Shown here: positions 25,301 to 38,345 of the stretch, piece by piece
Numbering within the stretch: the stretch's first letter is position 1
How the letters are laid out: each line of letters begins with the position of its first letter
NCBI GenBank assembly: GCA_034008185.1
Contig: CM067084.1
Coordinates: 66,044,599-66,108,598, forward strand
Source of the DNA: Gorsachius magnificus
Lineage: Eukaryota > Chordata > Aves > Pelecaniformes > Ardeidae
DNA: 64,000 nucleotides
Direction of reading: 5' to 3'
Notes under the pieces: model-generated
What the model was told of the DNA's origin: nothing
Databases searched by the model: none
The model's input: only the letters and a program-made list of their open reading frames with translations
Made by a program: the position numbers and the translations under genes

Positions 25301-28300
25301 TGATGAAGTTATACAGAATACAATAGCAAAGGGCTTTTTTTTCAGAAAGTTACAAGTTCCAGCCACATTTCAAAAGAAACTTAGAAGAGCATTGTTATTC
25401 CGCAGTTCGTAGTGACTCAGGATTGTTCGTACAATGTGTTTCTAGATAAATGGAAATAGGTGACTACTGGGAAACGTTTTTGTTGTACAAAACCAAAAAT
25501 GCAGTTTTTGAGGTTTTGCAGTAATGGTGAAATCATATTAAGGTTTTTGAAAACAGAAACAAGAGGGTGAAGAATTATATAAAAATAATGAGTAACAGCA
25601 GGTCTTAAGTCTATTTCAAATAGAAGTGTTTATATGTCTCTTCCTCAGTTGAAATATTTTTCTTAGCATTTAGGCATTTCCTACATGTTTCTGACATTGG
25701 TCAGACAACAACAAAGAACCTAGGATAACTCAAGATAGTTTTTACAAGAAAACAAGTTACTGATTTTTTGAAAATTAAAAAATAATTGTGATCACTCCCT
25801 CATCTATCCCAGGCAGTTGCTAGCTGACTCAGATCACAATTGAATCAATTACATCGGCTAGGCCGTCCTTAAAAATGTGAGAAAATGTGCTGGCAGGTCC
25901 TGTCTCATGTGGCTGTGCTCAATGATGTGAAACAGAGCCACCTCTTGCAATAAACCAAACCAAACCAAAGTTAGGATAGGACAGGAGGTAAATAACAGAA
26001 ATTGCAGAGAAGAAATTGCAGCCTGCAGGCAGAATTAATCATCAGAGGTGGTGTTGGGAGATACCAGGGAAGCGTGTCGGGAGAAGTGCCGTGCCACTGA
26101 GCACGCATGCTAAGGGCTGTTGTTCTGGGGACCTGCTCTCCTCAGCGGCATGGTCCTTCAAGGCTGGAGCCTTGCCCAGGCAGTAGGTCAGCTTCAAGGA
26201 AAGCTTTGGGTTTTCTGATGGCCTCTCCATCTTGCAGACATTTCCGCCACAACCCAGCCGTGATTAGTTTGAGGAGAAGAAAGGCTGAGACCTGGTAGAA
26301 ACAGCTGTATGACATGAATGAAATTTTAAGGACCAGACACAGGCCCCAGAAATTTGGCAGGGAAAACAGACTTCCATTCAACCACTTAACTATTTGTAGT
26401 TTTCTTTTGCCCGTTGACAATATTGGCTGTGCTGAACAGCGCACATGAACTGTTATGAAGTCCCTGTTGTAAAGACCTGTGCTGCAAGGCTGACAGCCCC
26501 TGCTTGCTAATCCCACAGATTTCACTGGGAGTTTGACCAGGGCCCAAACACCCAAGACACCACAGGAAATCCAGTTTTCCTTCCGAATTCCTCCGATCTC
26601 CAAGTGATATTTTGAAATATCCCTAAAGAAATTAATTTGAGAACTGAAAGAATCCTACATATATCATGAAAATTGTAACCAAAGCTATTGGAATCCTAGA
26701 CTGCACTAAGGAGAGTTGGTATCAAACATCTCTGAATTATTTTGCAGTGTTGAAATAATTTCAGACACATAGTTTCTGCAGTGTTTTCTAGGGAATAATT
26801 TAAGTTTCAAAACTGTGCTTTCTGATTTTGTTTTACTTTCCTTGATTTTTTTATTATTTTAAGCTTTTATTTTACATTGGTTTTAACTTCTCAGATTCTT
26901 GGGAATTTTTCAGAAATTTTCAGCCTCATAGCAGCAGGAGCTGTAAATTCATCACATATGTACAGTTGCATTCTAGCTGTAAGGTTTATGATGATGCAAA
27001 TCCCCTCAAAAATTCAAGAAATGGAATTCTAGAAAAAAAATGGGTTACAACTATATACGAAGGAAAGTCATCAAAACTTAACAGTAGTGACTTTCAATGT
27101 ATATTTTAATGAATTCCAAATATTTACCTGCCTTCTGGAATCACTGCTGCCATCTCAAGTCCAAAAGGTGTCTTCTGAAATTAAAAACTACAGTGTTAAG
27201 TTTTCAAGAGTCTCCTTAGGGTGCGGGCAGAAGGTTGCCTGCAGGTAAAGCCACTGGGAATAAAATACAATAACAAGAATTAATGGGGCAAGGAGAAACT
27301 TCAGAAGGGCTGGTTGCTTTTTTTTGACTTAAAGGTCAATTTTATTTGTGGGATGGGAATGAAAGAATCTCCCACAGGATTTGGGGAACCCAGGGGTCAG
27401 ATTGGGCCCCTAAAATTTTCACTACCTCTCTGCCTGGGCCAGGTGAGCAACTGCTGCCTCTTACGGAGTTTAAAATTCAAGTCAGCACCCTGGGTTACAT
27501 ATTGATTTTCTACTGTCAAGGCGAGTTATTTTAGATTGCATTCTACCTATTGGCAAAAATTGTGCCAATATATTAGATATTTTTAACTTGTGCATATACT
27601 CATTTGCAAAAATAACCAACCAAGGTAAAGTTAAACTGCAGACATATAACTGTTCTGTCTATGCATCACCTTTCTTTTAGAAGTGTTTCTATTGCAAGTT
27701 ATATCTTAGGGAATAGGCGTGTCCTTTCACACAAACCTAGAAAAGCTTTTCTTGCTGCATCCATAAAGGACATATCCTTGTTCCTCACTTCTCTGTGTGG
27801 CGTGTGACACATGGGACAGAATGCACCCACCAGCCTCTCTGGTTTTGGGTGACAAGACACAAGTCCAGCTGTTGTTAGGACACCTATTCGCACTGTGCAT
27901 CTAAAAGATGATGACTTTCAGGTATGTAACCTTTCCAGAACAAAAAACCACCCCAGCAGCTCCACATTAAAGTTAGACTCATTCAAAAAGTCACATGAAT
28001 GTGAAGTTCAGGTCTTAGCTGTATTCTTAAAAAATGCAATGACGTTCAGTGATCCATTTTAGGAATTTTGTTACAATATTGTCACAATTTGCCTATCCAT
28101 TACTTAGACATCTCTAATGGAGAGATGTCATTTAAAAGTGCAACAGTGATGTTGCTCGCTTGATTTATAGTCCATTCTTCTCCCTAGCTTTCTGGCCTGC
28201 AGTGGGATTTCTATTGTCGTCTATTGTTAAATCGCAGCATAATGGGTACCACAGCTGCTGGGGACAGCTGTAATTTCTACTGACTTCTGTCTTGGTGTGC

Positions 28301-31300
28301 GACTCAGCTGTGCAGTTCAGTGCTCAGCCCATGTGTTTTGAAAGTGGATTTAAATAATGTAAGTGTATACATTGTTTAATTAACAATAGGCAGTGTTTAT
28401 TCTTTTGAACTTCACGCTGTTGAAAGAGAAACAGAACGTGTCTGGTTTGAATTTAGTATTGGTATCCCCTGTGTGCTTAATGAGGGAATGTATAGGACAG
28501 CTGTTTTGGATGTATACAGAATGTAAATCCTCGGTGGAGTGTTTAACTTTTTGAAACTACATTTACTTTTAAAGTCTCATGAAAGGTGAAATAGTCACAA
28601 AACATTGAAGGAGTCATATGATCTTACTACAAAGACAGCAGGAATATGGTATCTGTTAGCCAGGATCCTTAGTACCTAACACCATGTTTTTGTGTTTGAA
28701 GAAGAGTTTCTTGCCATCATTTACTAACGCACTCCTTTTTTCCCTGCACAAAAGCCTTAGAAAGTACCTTCATCATCCCTGACCTGAAACTGAATTGATA
28801 TACCAGCTTTTCACTAGAATATCCCAACACGTTCAACTTGTCATGTTGTATGTTGGATCTGAATATTTTCCTCCAAACAACTTTTACTGTGAGAACATCT
28901 GTAAACACACGCTATCCCCCTGTCACTTCTCTATGGAACAAAAGAATAGGGGAGACAATACATCTGCACACACTGAAATGGAGCGGTGTACCCAAAAAGC
29001 ATCCTAAATTTAGCTATATGCACAAAACCCCAGGAGAAGTTAAGAACAATCCCCAAGCAGTAAGACAAAGACATCACCGAACAATTTGGCCTCTCTGTTT
29101 TGTACCCGATATGCCAGTGAACATCCCATAATCTCATAAAGCAAATGTAGATTACTGAGTGGTTTGTAGGTGAAAAGCTCAGTGCTAACTACAGTTTAAA
29201 TATTTAAATAATAAATTCAAATAATAAATGCATTAGGTACAAATCTGTTTTCTGTCAACATTCAGGCACCCCAGCCTAGGATTTTAAAAAGAAATATCAG
29301 TTAATTGTGAATCTGTCTCCAGGCTGTATGAGCCTCTCTAATGTGTAATTTCAGGAAAATTGCCACAGGACTAATGTGTATCCAGCACTGAAGCATGTAG
29401 CACTCTCCATGAGATTCAATGTGATAGAAAAGTGGAAATAAAACCTTCAGTCTCTCCAGGAGGAGGTACATTAGTGTAGTGGTTGGCCATTTTTAATATC
29501 TCTTGATATGTTGTAAATGCATAAGATTATTGAGAATTAGCAGTCTGTCTTGTGTTGCAACAGGAGGGCAGGTGGTTTTCTAGCTCTTCTCCAGGTGAGA
29601 GCCAGTTTTGCTGGCAGCAGTGGTAGTTTAAAAGAGGAAATGGTGTCTGTATTTCCATGTTTTTATTTGATCACAACAGCTATTTAACTAAAGATTCTCT
29701 GCACCCTCAGTCAGGAAGGGTGCTAGCTACAATCTGTTAACTAAAACTGGAAGGATTTGGGTTTCCTTGGAAGAATTTTGGTCAACTGTCGAGCGGTCAG
29801 TAGGGACACTGGATGCTTATGACAATATTCAGCTTCTATCAGGGGCAAACTCTGTATTGGATTGATAAAATTAAGAGTATAAGGCTGCAGAATACAATAT
29901 AGTAATAAAATTTGTTCCCTTTGGTATCTGTAAAATTATGATAGCCAAGAACTTTTTGAATATATACACTTTTATATAAATTTTTTTTGCTTTGGAATAA
30001 AAGATTTGCTGCTATGGATCAGCCTATGGTTTACTGTTCCATTTGAAGTAGTTGATTTTTAGCTCGTTTAATTCAGAGACTATCCTGTATTAAAAAAAAC
30101 CCAAACTTGTTCTAAAAAACCTTTTTACCTGATTATGATTTACATGACTAACGTAATTAATGTAATAGCACAGGTAATGTTTCTCACAAATATCCCAGGA
30201 ATGCTATTATCCATTTATTTCTTTTTTGGTATTTACTCTCTGCATCTGTGTGCTGTTGACTTTTCCTGTTAATAGTTTATTTAATTTTGTACTCTCTTCT
30301 AGAATAACTTTCCATTACAAGAAATACCTTGCACAGAAGATCAAATATTGTGCTATGTAGTGCACTCATTAAAGAATCAGTAAGCTGTTTTCTCTATTGT
30401 AAGTAGCTTGTTCTAAGTAGGAGCTTGCAAAAATAATAGTAAGACATCTCCAGTCTGTTTTTTCTGTTTCCCTGAATATAGAAGGAGCAGCTGGATAGAA
30501 GCTGTCTGCCATTTTAAATAACATCCCAGTAAGATCCACTTCTTTCTCAGAGAAAAGTCTAAGACTGAAACACTTACAAAATGTAAGCCTGTAGATTCTA
30601 CTTTAATTCATCCTATAGGCTATGTCCAGGTATATGTAGCTACTTTTTGACATACGATTTTTAATGAATGTATTTTTGAGTATTTAAATTAAAACCTAAT
30701 AAAAGGAAGGGAACATTAGATTTTTCAAAGGAAGGATGTAAAACTCATGTCCTGAATTCTGAGTTTTAAACTCCTCTGGGAGGGACGAAAACCCTATAAA
30801 AACATTTTTGGTGGTGGTTACAATGTGCATGTTCACATATTATGTATGAAGGTAAAAGCAGTGCATAAGAATTTTCCAAAGAGCTCTGTACATGATGAAT
30901 CTGCAAATTGGATGCAAGTTAATTATTTTATTTAAATTGTATAGCCATTTGTCACATAGCTTGGAAAAAAAGCTGTAAGTTAGAAAGGGTATGTTGAATT
31001 TTACACGGCTTAAAATATCTGAAGAGCATTCTGTTTAGGTGACATCTGCAACTATTAAGTACAAGGTGCTCATCGTCTGAGTGCCAAATATAAAATGTTA
31101 AGACAGCTATTTGGCGTGTTGGCCTGTTATATGTACTTTTTCTAAAATTTATGTGATGATACTTGTTAGATTTTTACAGGGTTTCCTTTGTTTTGTAATC
31201 AAGATTTGTTGGTGATTATATTTGAATATGTTTGTGCAGGTGTACACAGTTACACACCCTTAGGCATATGTATAAAACAATGAGGTAACAGTTTATACAA

Positions 31301-31651
31301 TAGTGAGTTATTTATGCTTAAATGTGCGTTAGAGATTCATTATGCTGTTTGACATCATTATATTTGTATGTTTAAACCATGAATAATTCTTCTTCCATAG
31401 CAAACTAGCACTATATTATTAAAAGAATTAAACAGTGGAAAAATAGAAGTAGTAGTTAACTAGAAGTTCACCTTGCTGAGTTAAATTCTCCCGTTTAACT
31501 CACACCCACTCCACCATGAGGGGATATGAACGAACTTCATGCAAATCTTTTCCTGCACTATACATGCAGGAAAGCAGTTGTTGTTGTTGTGGGTTTCAGC
31601 TCATGTAAGGGTAGGATTTTGTCCAGTAGATTATATTGCTTCTGTGCATAA

Positions 31652-31709
31652 TTGACAGACCTGATGTTCTTAAAGGTCTTTTCCAACCTAAATGATTCTG
31701 TGATTCTTT
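31652..31709 (+). mobile_element. Very short CR1 3' end fragment
   Basis: The stretch reads TGATGTTCTTAAAGGTCTTT then TCCAACCTAAATGATTCTGT and GATTCTTT, the terminal ~50 bases of a CR1 3' UTR and tail on the + strand. The sequence before it is not recognisable CR1, so it looks like an extreme 5' truncation. Confidence 0.9.
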
Positions 31710-32057
31710 GATCAGGGGCTGCTTCTAGAAACTGCCCCAGGAGACCAGAAACCACCACGGGGACCCCTTCCAAATTGGTAGAGGTACAGAGTCTAGTCTG
31801 GCAGATGTGGGCCACGTATGTTGAAGCCAACTGCAGTCCGGCATCGGGAACTGGGTCAATGGTATCTTGCGTGGTGTTGCTTTGCTCTGGCCTGGAGGTA
31901 TCTACATGCCATGAAGAGAAACCCTCGAGTCGCTGAGGAAAGGCCAGGGGGAAGACTCTAATGAAATCGTAAAAATGAAGGGGACATGTTACAGAACTGC
32001 TTCCTTTTTCATTCTGGTTGTTTCTTAAGATTATTGTACAGGGTTGTACCACCCCCT

Positions 32058-32083
32058 CACACACACACCCACACCCACACCCA
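32058..32083. repeat. (CA)n/(CACACC)n low-complexity tract
   Basis: CACACACACACCCACACCCA followed by CACCCA, a short imperfect CA/CCCACA tract. Confidence 0.9.
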
Positions 32084-34679
32084 TTTGCTTTGTTTTTCTT
32101 TTGGAAAGGAATTTTTTAAAGGAGTGAGCAAACACATGCTACCTTCCATGAGGGAGATCTGTAAAATGCATGTGCCCACAGGATGGATTACAGAGACAAC
32201 GTTGGCATTAGAGATAATGCAAGTTCCAGTGATATTCCCTGTACAGCAAATGAAGAATTAATCTGGCATCCGCAGTTCTTAGTAGAAGCAGCTCATGCAG
32301 TAATGAACTCTGTTATTGTTATTTATTTTTATTGTTACCATCCATAAGGAGAAACATTGGGGCCTGTCCCCATTTGCTTTCCTGCTAGGAGTACGATAGT
32401 TCAGTGCAAGAGCGCTACTCAAAAGCATAGGGAGAAGAAGTTTAATGCCACAGTCATACAAGTTACTTCTCTAGAAAACGATGTATAGTCTAGTTCATAA
32501 CACAGGAAAAACATGGATTAGTCTTACATTCAACTGTATCTGCAATGAATAATGTATATTGCTATTGATTTATAACATTTAACAGAAAGTAAGAGAAGCT
32601 ATTGTAGTAATCTAGGAAACCGTTAATTTTCCTTAGTTTTTTAAGCTCTTCTTTACCAATGTACTTGGCATTGGACCTTAAAACTTTCACTTCTGATAGA
32701 GAAAGTGTAGGGTAAAATGGAATCTGCCTGATAGTCTGGCTGATAGCTTCATTCAGAAAACAATAGTTTTCATCTTTTAATTAATATAATCTGATTCATT
32801 CTCCAAACCATATGCTTTTTCATTTTGCTGCTCTTGTCTGTAATCAATTCCTTGATTTTTTCTTCCTGGAAAAAATGTGTAGTTAGGTTATTTTTTCCCA
32901 CCATTCTCCTGTTAACCCTAACTTTGCCTTCATGTGTGTTACAGTGGATCCCAGAAGGTCTTGACTAATTTCAATAACTAAATAATCTCGGAGGTGGCAG
33001 CAGCATTTCTTAATGTTCTGTAATGATTCTGAGAAACAGGATGAAATTTATTGCAATGATGATGTAGAAACTCATTCACTGTCATGAATAGATCATAGTT
33101 AAATTGTAGAAACATTTTACATTACAGGTTTACAATAACAAAGTTCAGGGTGAAGGAAATAAATTCAAAACGTGCTCTTCAAGCCTGGAGGTGCGTGTCT
33201 CGGTCTTACCTGAGGAGATAAGGAAGCTTCTGCAGAAACTAACTTTATTCATATGATAGAGAGTGACATTGCACCAGAGGAAAAGGGTCATCGCTCCTGA
33301 GCTTTAAACAGTCTTTTAAACATCCTACAGCCAGATCTTTAAGTGCTTTGGAGCTAAGGCTGCAGAACTGACCTTAATGTAATATTCCGGAGGGAACTGG
33401 CACAGCTAGTGGTGATAGATTTGACATTTTCTTGGCTGTAGTTCCAACCTTTTGGCTGGAGTAGCCTATAGAGACCCTTCGGGATGTGTTTGGTGGCCCC
33501 CTGTCCTGTTGTCTGACTACAGATGTGGTTGTCCTGTGATCCAGGTAGAGCAGGAATCAACCATATGGCAGCCACAGGCCTGTCATATATGCCTCCTGAG
33601 CCATGATGGGACATGTGAGCAGCCTCCATCATGTCATAAAGGGCATGCGCCCTCCCAGTGTGTGTCAGACAGCAGGCCGTGGAGCTCCAGAAAGCAGGAG
33701 AAGGCAATGAGGCAGCCCAGGAGGCACAGCTGACCTCTGGGCTGGGCCCGGGCAGTCTTCCGTTCAGAGCATCCCTTCAAATTAGACAGCTCACTGCCAT
33801 ATTCACTACTTGTGATTAAATCTTTCTCAGGCAAACTGCAGTGTTACAGTCTGGTCAGATGTTTCTTTCAGCTGCAGACAGGCACGTTAATTTAGTTACA
33901 TGGTCTCAAAAACATCCTTGTTATCAGTTCATAGTGGTTGCCTACTGGGTGTGTACAGTTCCCCAGTAAAGATCTAAAAAGCTCCAGGAAAAACTGGGTC
34001 CAGTGGTGCAGAACATCTTCCAAAAGTCTTTCCACAGCCACATATTAACTACTGAATTTAGGCTAACAGCTACAGATCTTCCAACGATGTTGACTTGCTT
34101 TCTGGCAATAGCAAGCTCAATAACTCTGCTAAAGCACAATGCTAATCAGTCTCCTATCAAGTCTCTAACCAGCCTGGAAAATGCGTTATCTATTTGAAGA
34201 GCAGGAATTCAGGTATTTGGCACTTTTTATTTTTCTGCCTAGCATTTATAATAGCTTTTTCTTGCTATGCTACATCTTCTATGAGAAGCCTGATATATCC
34301 TCACAGATCTGTGCTTTTCCACTTCTTTTCCTGTATTGTGAAGGTGCATGAATGCTTAGTTTGTTAATAGATATAATTATGTTTTAAAACACAAGTTCAT
34401 ATAAGAATGTTTATTTCTTGCAACACATTGTATTCTAAGGCTCTGTACCAGACCCACATGATAAGTTATCGTTTTTCTTACAACCATTTTAGATCACTGC
34501 TGGTTAATAGCTGATCTTTTAGTGCTTCAGTTAATTTCTTGCATATAAGTCGTCTTTATTTCACAGGTTGCTCTGAAATAAAATTTCTTTAACGACAATT
34601 TTCTTAAGAGGTAATTTACTACCATCTCATTTTGTCTGACCTTTAAATTAGTTTTAAACAACCACAATATTAGAACATT

Positions 34680-35785
34680 TGAACAAATGCAACGCAGATT
34701 TATCAAAGTTATTATCCCAAACTGCACTGATACCTAGATACAGAAAATGTGGTAGATCTGCTATCATTTGCAGTTCAGCATTTGATACAGGATCACATAT
34801 GGGAAATTATTCATCCAGTTCAACAAGGTGGATGTTAGTAGTGGTACTGCAGAATGGAATGGAGCTGAATAAAAAAGAGATGACAACAGGTTATGTTAAA
34901 TGGAGAACTGTCACACTGGAAGGAAGATATCAGCAGAATTTTTCAAGGATCAATCTAGAGGACTTGACTTACTTAACATTTTAATTAATGATGTTGGCAC
35001 AAAATGTAGAAGTAGAGGAATGGAATTTGGTGGTGGCAAAATATTGTGAGCCATCATTAATATAAAGGATGATCAGAATATTACACAGGAAAAATGTTCT
35101 GACCTTGAGGACTCAAGTAATAGAAATGAGATGAAATTTAAGAGTACGGATGGCACTTAAGGGCTGCTAAAAAGAATTTCTGCTAGAGACTTATCAGTTG
35201 AAAATGACAGAGGAGGCAAAAGACCTGTGTGTAACAATCAGTCATAGAATAACGGTGAGTCACCGATGTGATACAGCTGTGAAGAAAGCGAAGTGATCCT
35301 AGAAAGTATCAAATGAGATATTTCCTGCAGAGACAGGGAAATGTTAATGTTGTAGCAGCACTGGAGAGTTCCTTTTTGAAAAATGGGGCACCCATTTTTA
35401 AGAAAGATTAAATCCAAGTGGAGCAAGCGTTAGGAAGGGTTATAGGGATGATTAGGAAGATGCAGAAGCTTATGTTGTACAATGTATGAGGTTGTGGCTT
35501 GTTTAGTCCAGTAATGTAAGGCTGAGAGGAGACTGGATGGCTGCCTGCATGCTCTTTGTGGGGGGGAACCAGCAGTGTGGGAGAAAAGTGGCATTTGACA
35601 CTAAACCAAATGGATCTGAGTGAATATAGGCTGGAAATTAGAACAACATTTCTAGTTGTCAGATTAATGGGGTCTGAATCAGTAGTAGCAGTGGAGGAAG
35701 AAATGGACTGGTTTTAAGATAGAGCTCAGTAAGCTCATGGAAAAGATTGTGTGATGTGATTTGCTGAGTCAGTAGGGGACTAAAT
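34680..35785 (+). mobile_element. Ancient degenerate CR1 LINE, reverse transcriptase region to 3' end
   Basis: About 1.1 kb parallels the reverse transcriptase part of ORF2 and the 3' part of turtle/crocodile-type CR1, in order. At 34780-34815 a stretch around GCATTTGATACAGGATCACA corresponds to the AFDTVSH-like RT block. At 34945-35000 TTTTTCAAGGATCAATC and TTTTAATTAATGATGTTGG correspond to the PQGS and LFNIFINDL-like blocks. At 35255-35370 are remnants of the CDAAVKKAN, RGISSRDRE and ALVRP-like segment. At 35628-35780 AATTAGAACAACATTTCT and CTGGTTTTAAG...GAGCTCAGTAAG match the terminal segment. Many stops and frame changes make it a dead copy, inserted in the sense direction of LDB2. The deep decay suggests insertion long before modern bird families. 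The element is certain enough; the subfamily is not. Confidence 0.8.
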
Positions 35786-38099
35786 TTGCAGGTTTATGAG
35801 ATCTTACGTTCTTCGTTGCTGTTAATCATCTATGGATGCATCGTATGTGGCACAGCTTGCTTAGACCATGCTAGCTTATTTATCCTCACATTGCGAGAGG
35901 CAACCTTTCCTTGCAACGTATCCTCATTTGTACCTAAAATATTGCTCAAAAGTACTCAGACTCAGAAGATTTGTGTATTTGTTAGAGGTACTTTAGACTG
36001 TGCAAAAGCTGGATTGTATTCTAAAACAATTATGGAATTATTCTCATTTATGTTAAGGCTACATTACATAATTTTGACAAAGGAAACACAAAATGGGTGT
36101 AAATAAAACTGCTGGGCTGCTAAGAGGACATAAATACCAGTAAAACTCAGGTCATCTTTGCTGACATGAGTGCAAACCTTAAAAAATACGAAAAACATAG
36201 TGTCTGCTCTATCCCTTGCTATGATCACTTCCACAACGAATTCACTGGAACAGTGTGGTAGTAAGTTTTACTGAAGAGGTTGAATTTGGCTCAGAATATA
36301 AAAGGAACTTCTTGGAGGTTATGATCCTTGCAATGTGAATTCCACCAGTAGAAATGCAAATGCACATCATTTCTAGCAGGATAATAAATGTGAAAGTTCT
36401 GGGCAGCTAAAAATGTTTATCTTTTGATGCCTGTCAGTAACAATTAACTATACAGGAAAGTTTTCCTATTACAAATATTTGTAATGGGCTAAATTATTTT
36501 CTGACTTTAGGAATTAAAAATAATTTAAAAATATATGCAAGGAAAGAAAGGGGCTCTGGCGGACAAAGCAAGTCCAGGTTATCTAATTTCAACTCTGAAG
36601 TTCTTCACATTACTCCCCTACAGTAATGGATTTGGGGGGTGAAGGGGTATGTCTTAACATAGCACTTTAAATGACAAGAGTTGTTATTCAAAGAAAGTAG
36701 AAGGAAATTCTTAGGGGGGAGCATCTTGGGTTTGCCTGGCTCACATTACTGGAGAATACTTGTCTTGTTTGAAAAATATTTTAGTATTACAATTACAGAA
36801 CCCTCAGGGCTCTCTTCAGCACAAAGTATCCACTGCTTTACCATTATGGACATTGCAGAACGTTGTGCATTGGGTCCTGCAAAAAAACAGGTCTTCCAGT
36901 ATAAACATCCTTTTTACAGAAAGTTGAAACAAAAAAAGAATGCAGTATACTGACATGTTGCTAAGCAGCAAAAAGGACATATGTCAAGAACCATCTATGT
37001 CTTTTGTATTACTACGCTTCCTTCCCTCACACCTTCATCACACAAGCTGTTATGATTCTTATGTATCCATAATATGGAGAGAAAATGACACAGAAGCTAG
37101 TTTTACCTCCATTTCTTCTCCATTTCCTTTTTTAAAGATCGAGTGTTAAAGACAGGTCCCTGCTGGGTCTAAGCTGGTTGAGACATTGCTAGTTTCAGGT
37201 CAGTCCAGGGCTTTAGGCATTTTCGGTGTAGTTGATTAATTTATTAGTTGATGGGCATCATGCTGAAGTCTTTTGGGCAAGGGCTACTCTCAGAAATGAA
37301 GGGAAAATCTCACCAAAAGGGAGAATATTAACCTTAGAAATAAAATTGGCCTCTTGAGACCATGAGGAGGTCAGCAGTATTCTGCTGCTTTGCTTTGGCT
37401 AGGGTAGTTAAGACCTGCAAAATGGTGACTGCCAGAAAAGAAGAGGTAATTTGAAAACATTACCAAGCAGGAGTTTTGAGATGGCTTGCACTGACCATTG
37501 ACTTGTGTTGCTGACCACGTCTCTTGTTCACTGAAGTAGGTGTAGTTGCTTCCTAGCGAGTTTTCACTGAAAAAGCATTAAGGTCTCCCCCTAGCTCTCT
37601 TGCAAACATTTATTTGTGTGAGTAGTTTCAGAGACATGTATTTGTAAAGTGTCTTGTATTAAAGACCTTTTGCTAATTGATTACGTTTTTTGCAAGAATG
37701 TATTTTATGGTAATCACATTCCATGGTTTTAAAAGCATTTATTTACTGTGAAACTATCACAGAGCACTTTCAGGACACACTGTCTTCCTGATAACAAATG
37801 CCTCCTAAAATGAGAAAGAGCTTTTCTTAATTTAAAATTTCAGTATTGGGATTATTTCTTCTTATTACCGCTATTTAATAATCTCTTCCAGGTAGTTTCA
37901 TATTTTCAAGGTCAAGATTTTTAAAAGGACTAATGGGACCCAAATTTCTTTTTACTTCTATCAGACCTACTGTGATGAAGTAATGGTGTTCTGCAAGTTG
38001 GCGTTGGAACAACAAATTATACATCAGCCAGGATTCATCAGCCAGGGCATACGTCTTTTTCCCTATGTGCCCTATGACTATATGACTAATAAAATGCCT

Positions 38100-38345
38100 A
38101 TTTTTATTGTCTGTGGTCCAGCTTCAGAATAATAATCATCCTTGAAGATTAAATTAATGAAAAATCAATTTAGCAATCAAATATTTCAGCCATAGTGGGT
38201 GGCTGAGTTAAGAAAGTATTATAAGCAGAATATAATTTGTTCAGCCATATAGGCAGCTGTTGAATTTCTTATTCAGCCATCAATTACTACAAAATGGTTA
38301 GCTGAAATTACAATTAAATAATGGTTGCAAACCACACTGTTAGAG
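38100..38345. promoter_or_regulatory. Candidate conserved noncoding block
   Basis: This is a unique-looking, TAAT/ATTA-rich stretch without repeats. TTCAGCCAT occurs three times, at 38185-38193, 38240-38248 and 38272-38280. Its composition resembles intronic enhancers of developmental regulators, but conservation is only guessed. Confidence 0.25.

Noticed and set aside
26142..26603. 153-codon minus-strand open frame
   Set aside because: No domain, no splice context and no recognisable protein.
31558..32064. 168-codon open frame on the minus strand
   Set aside because: It runs through the CR1 3' end and a CA/CCCACA tract and shows no domain. Chance frame.
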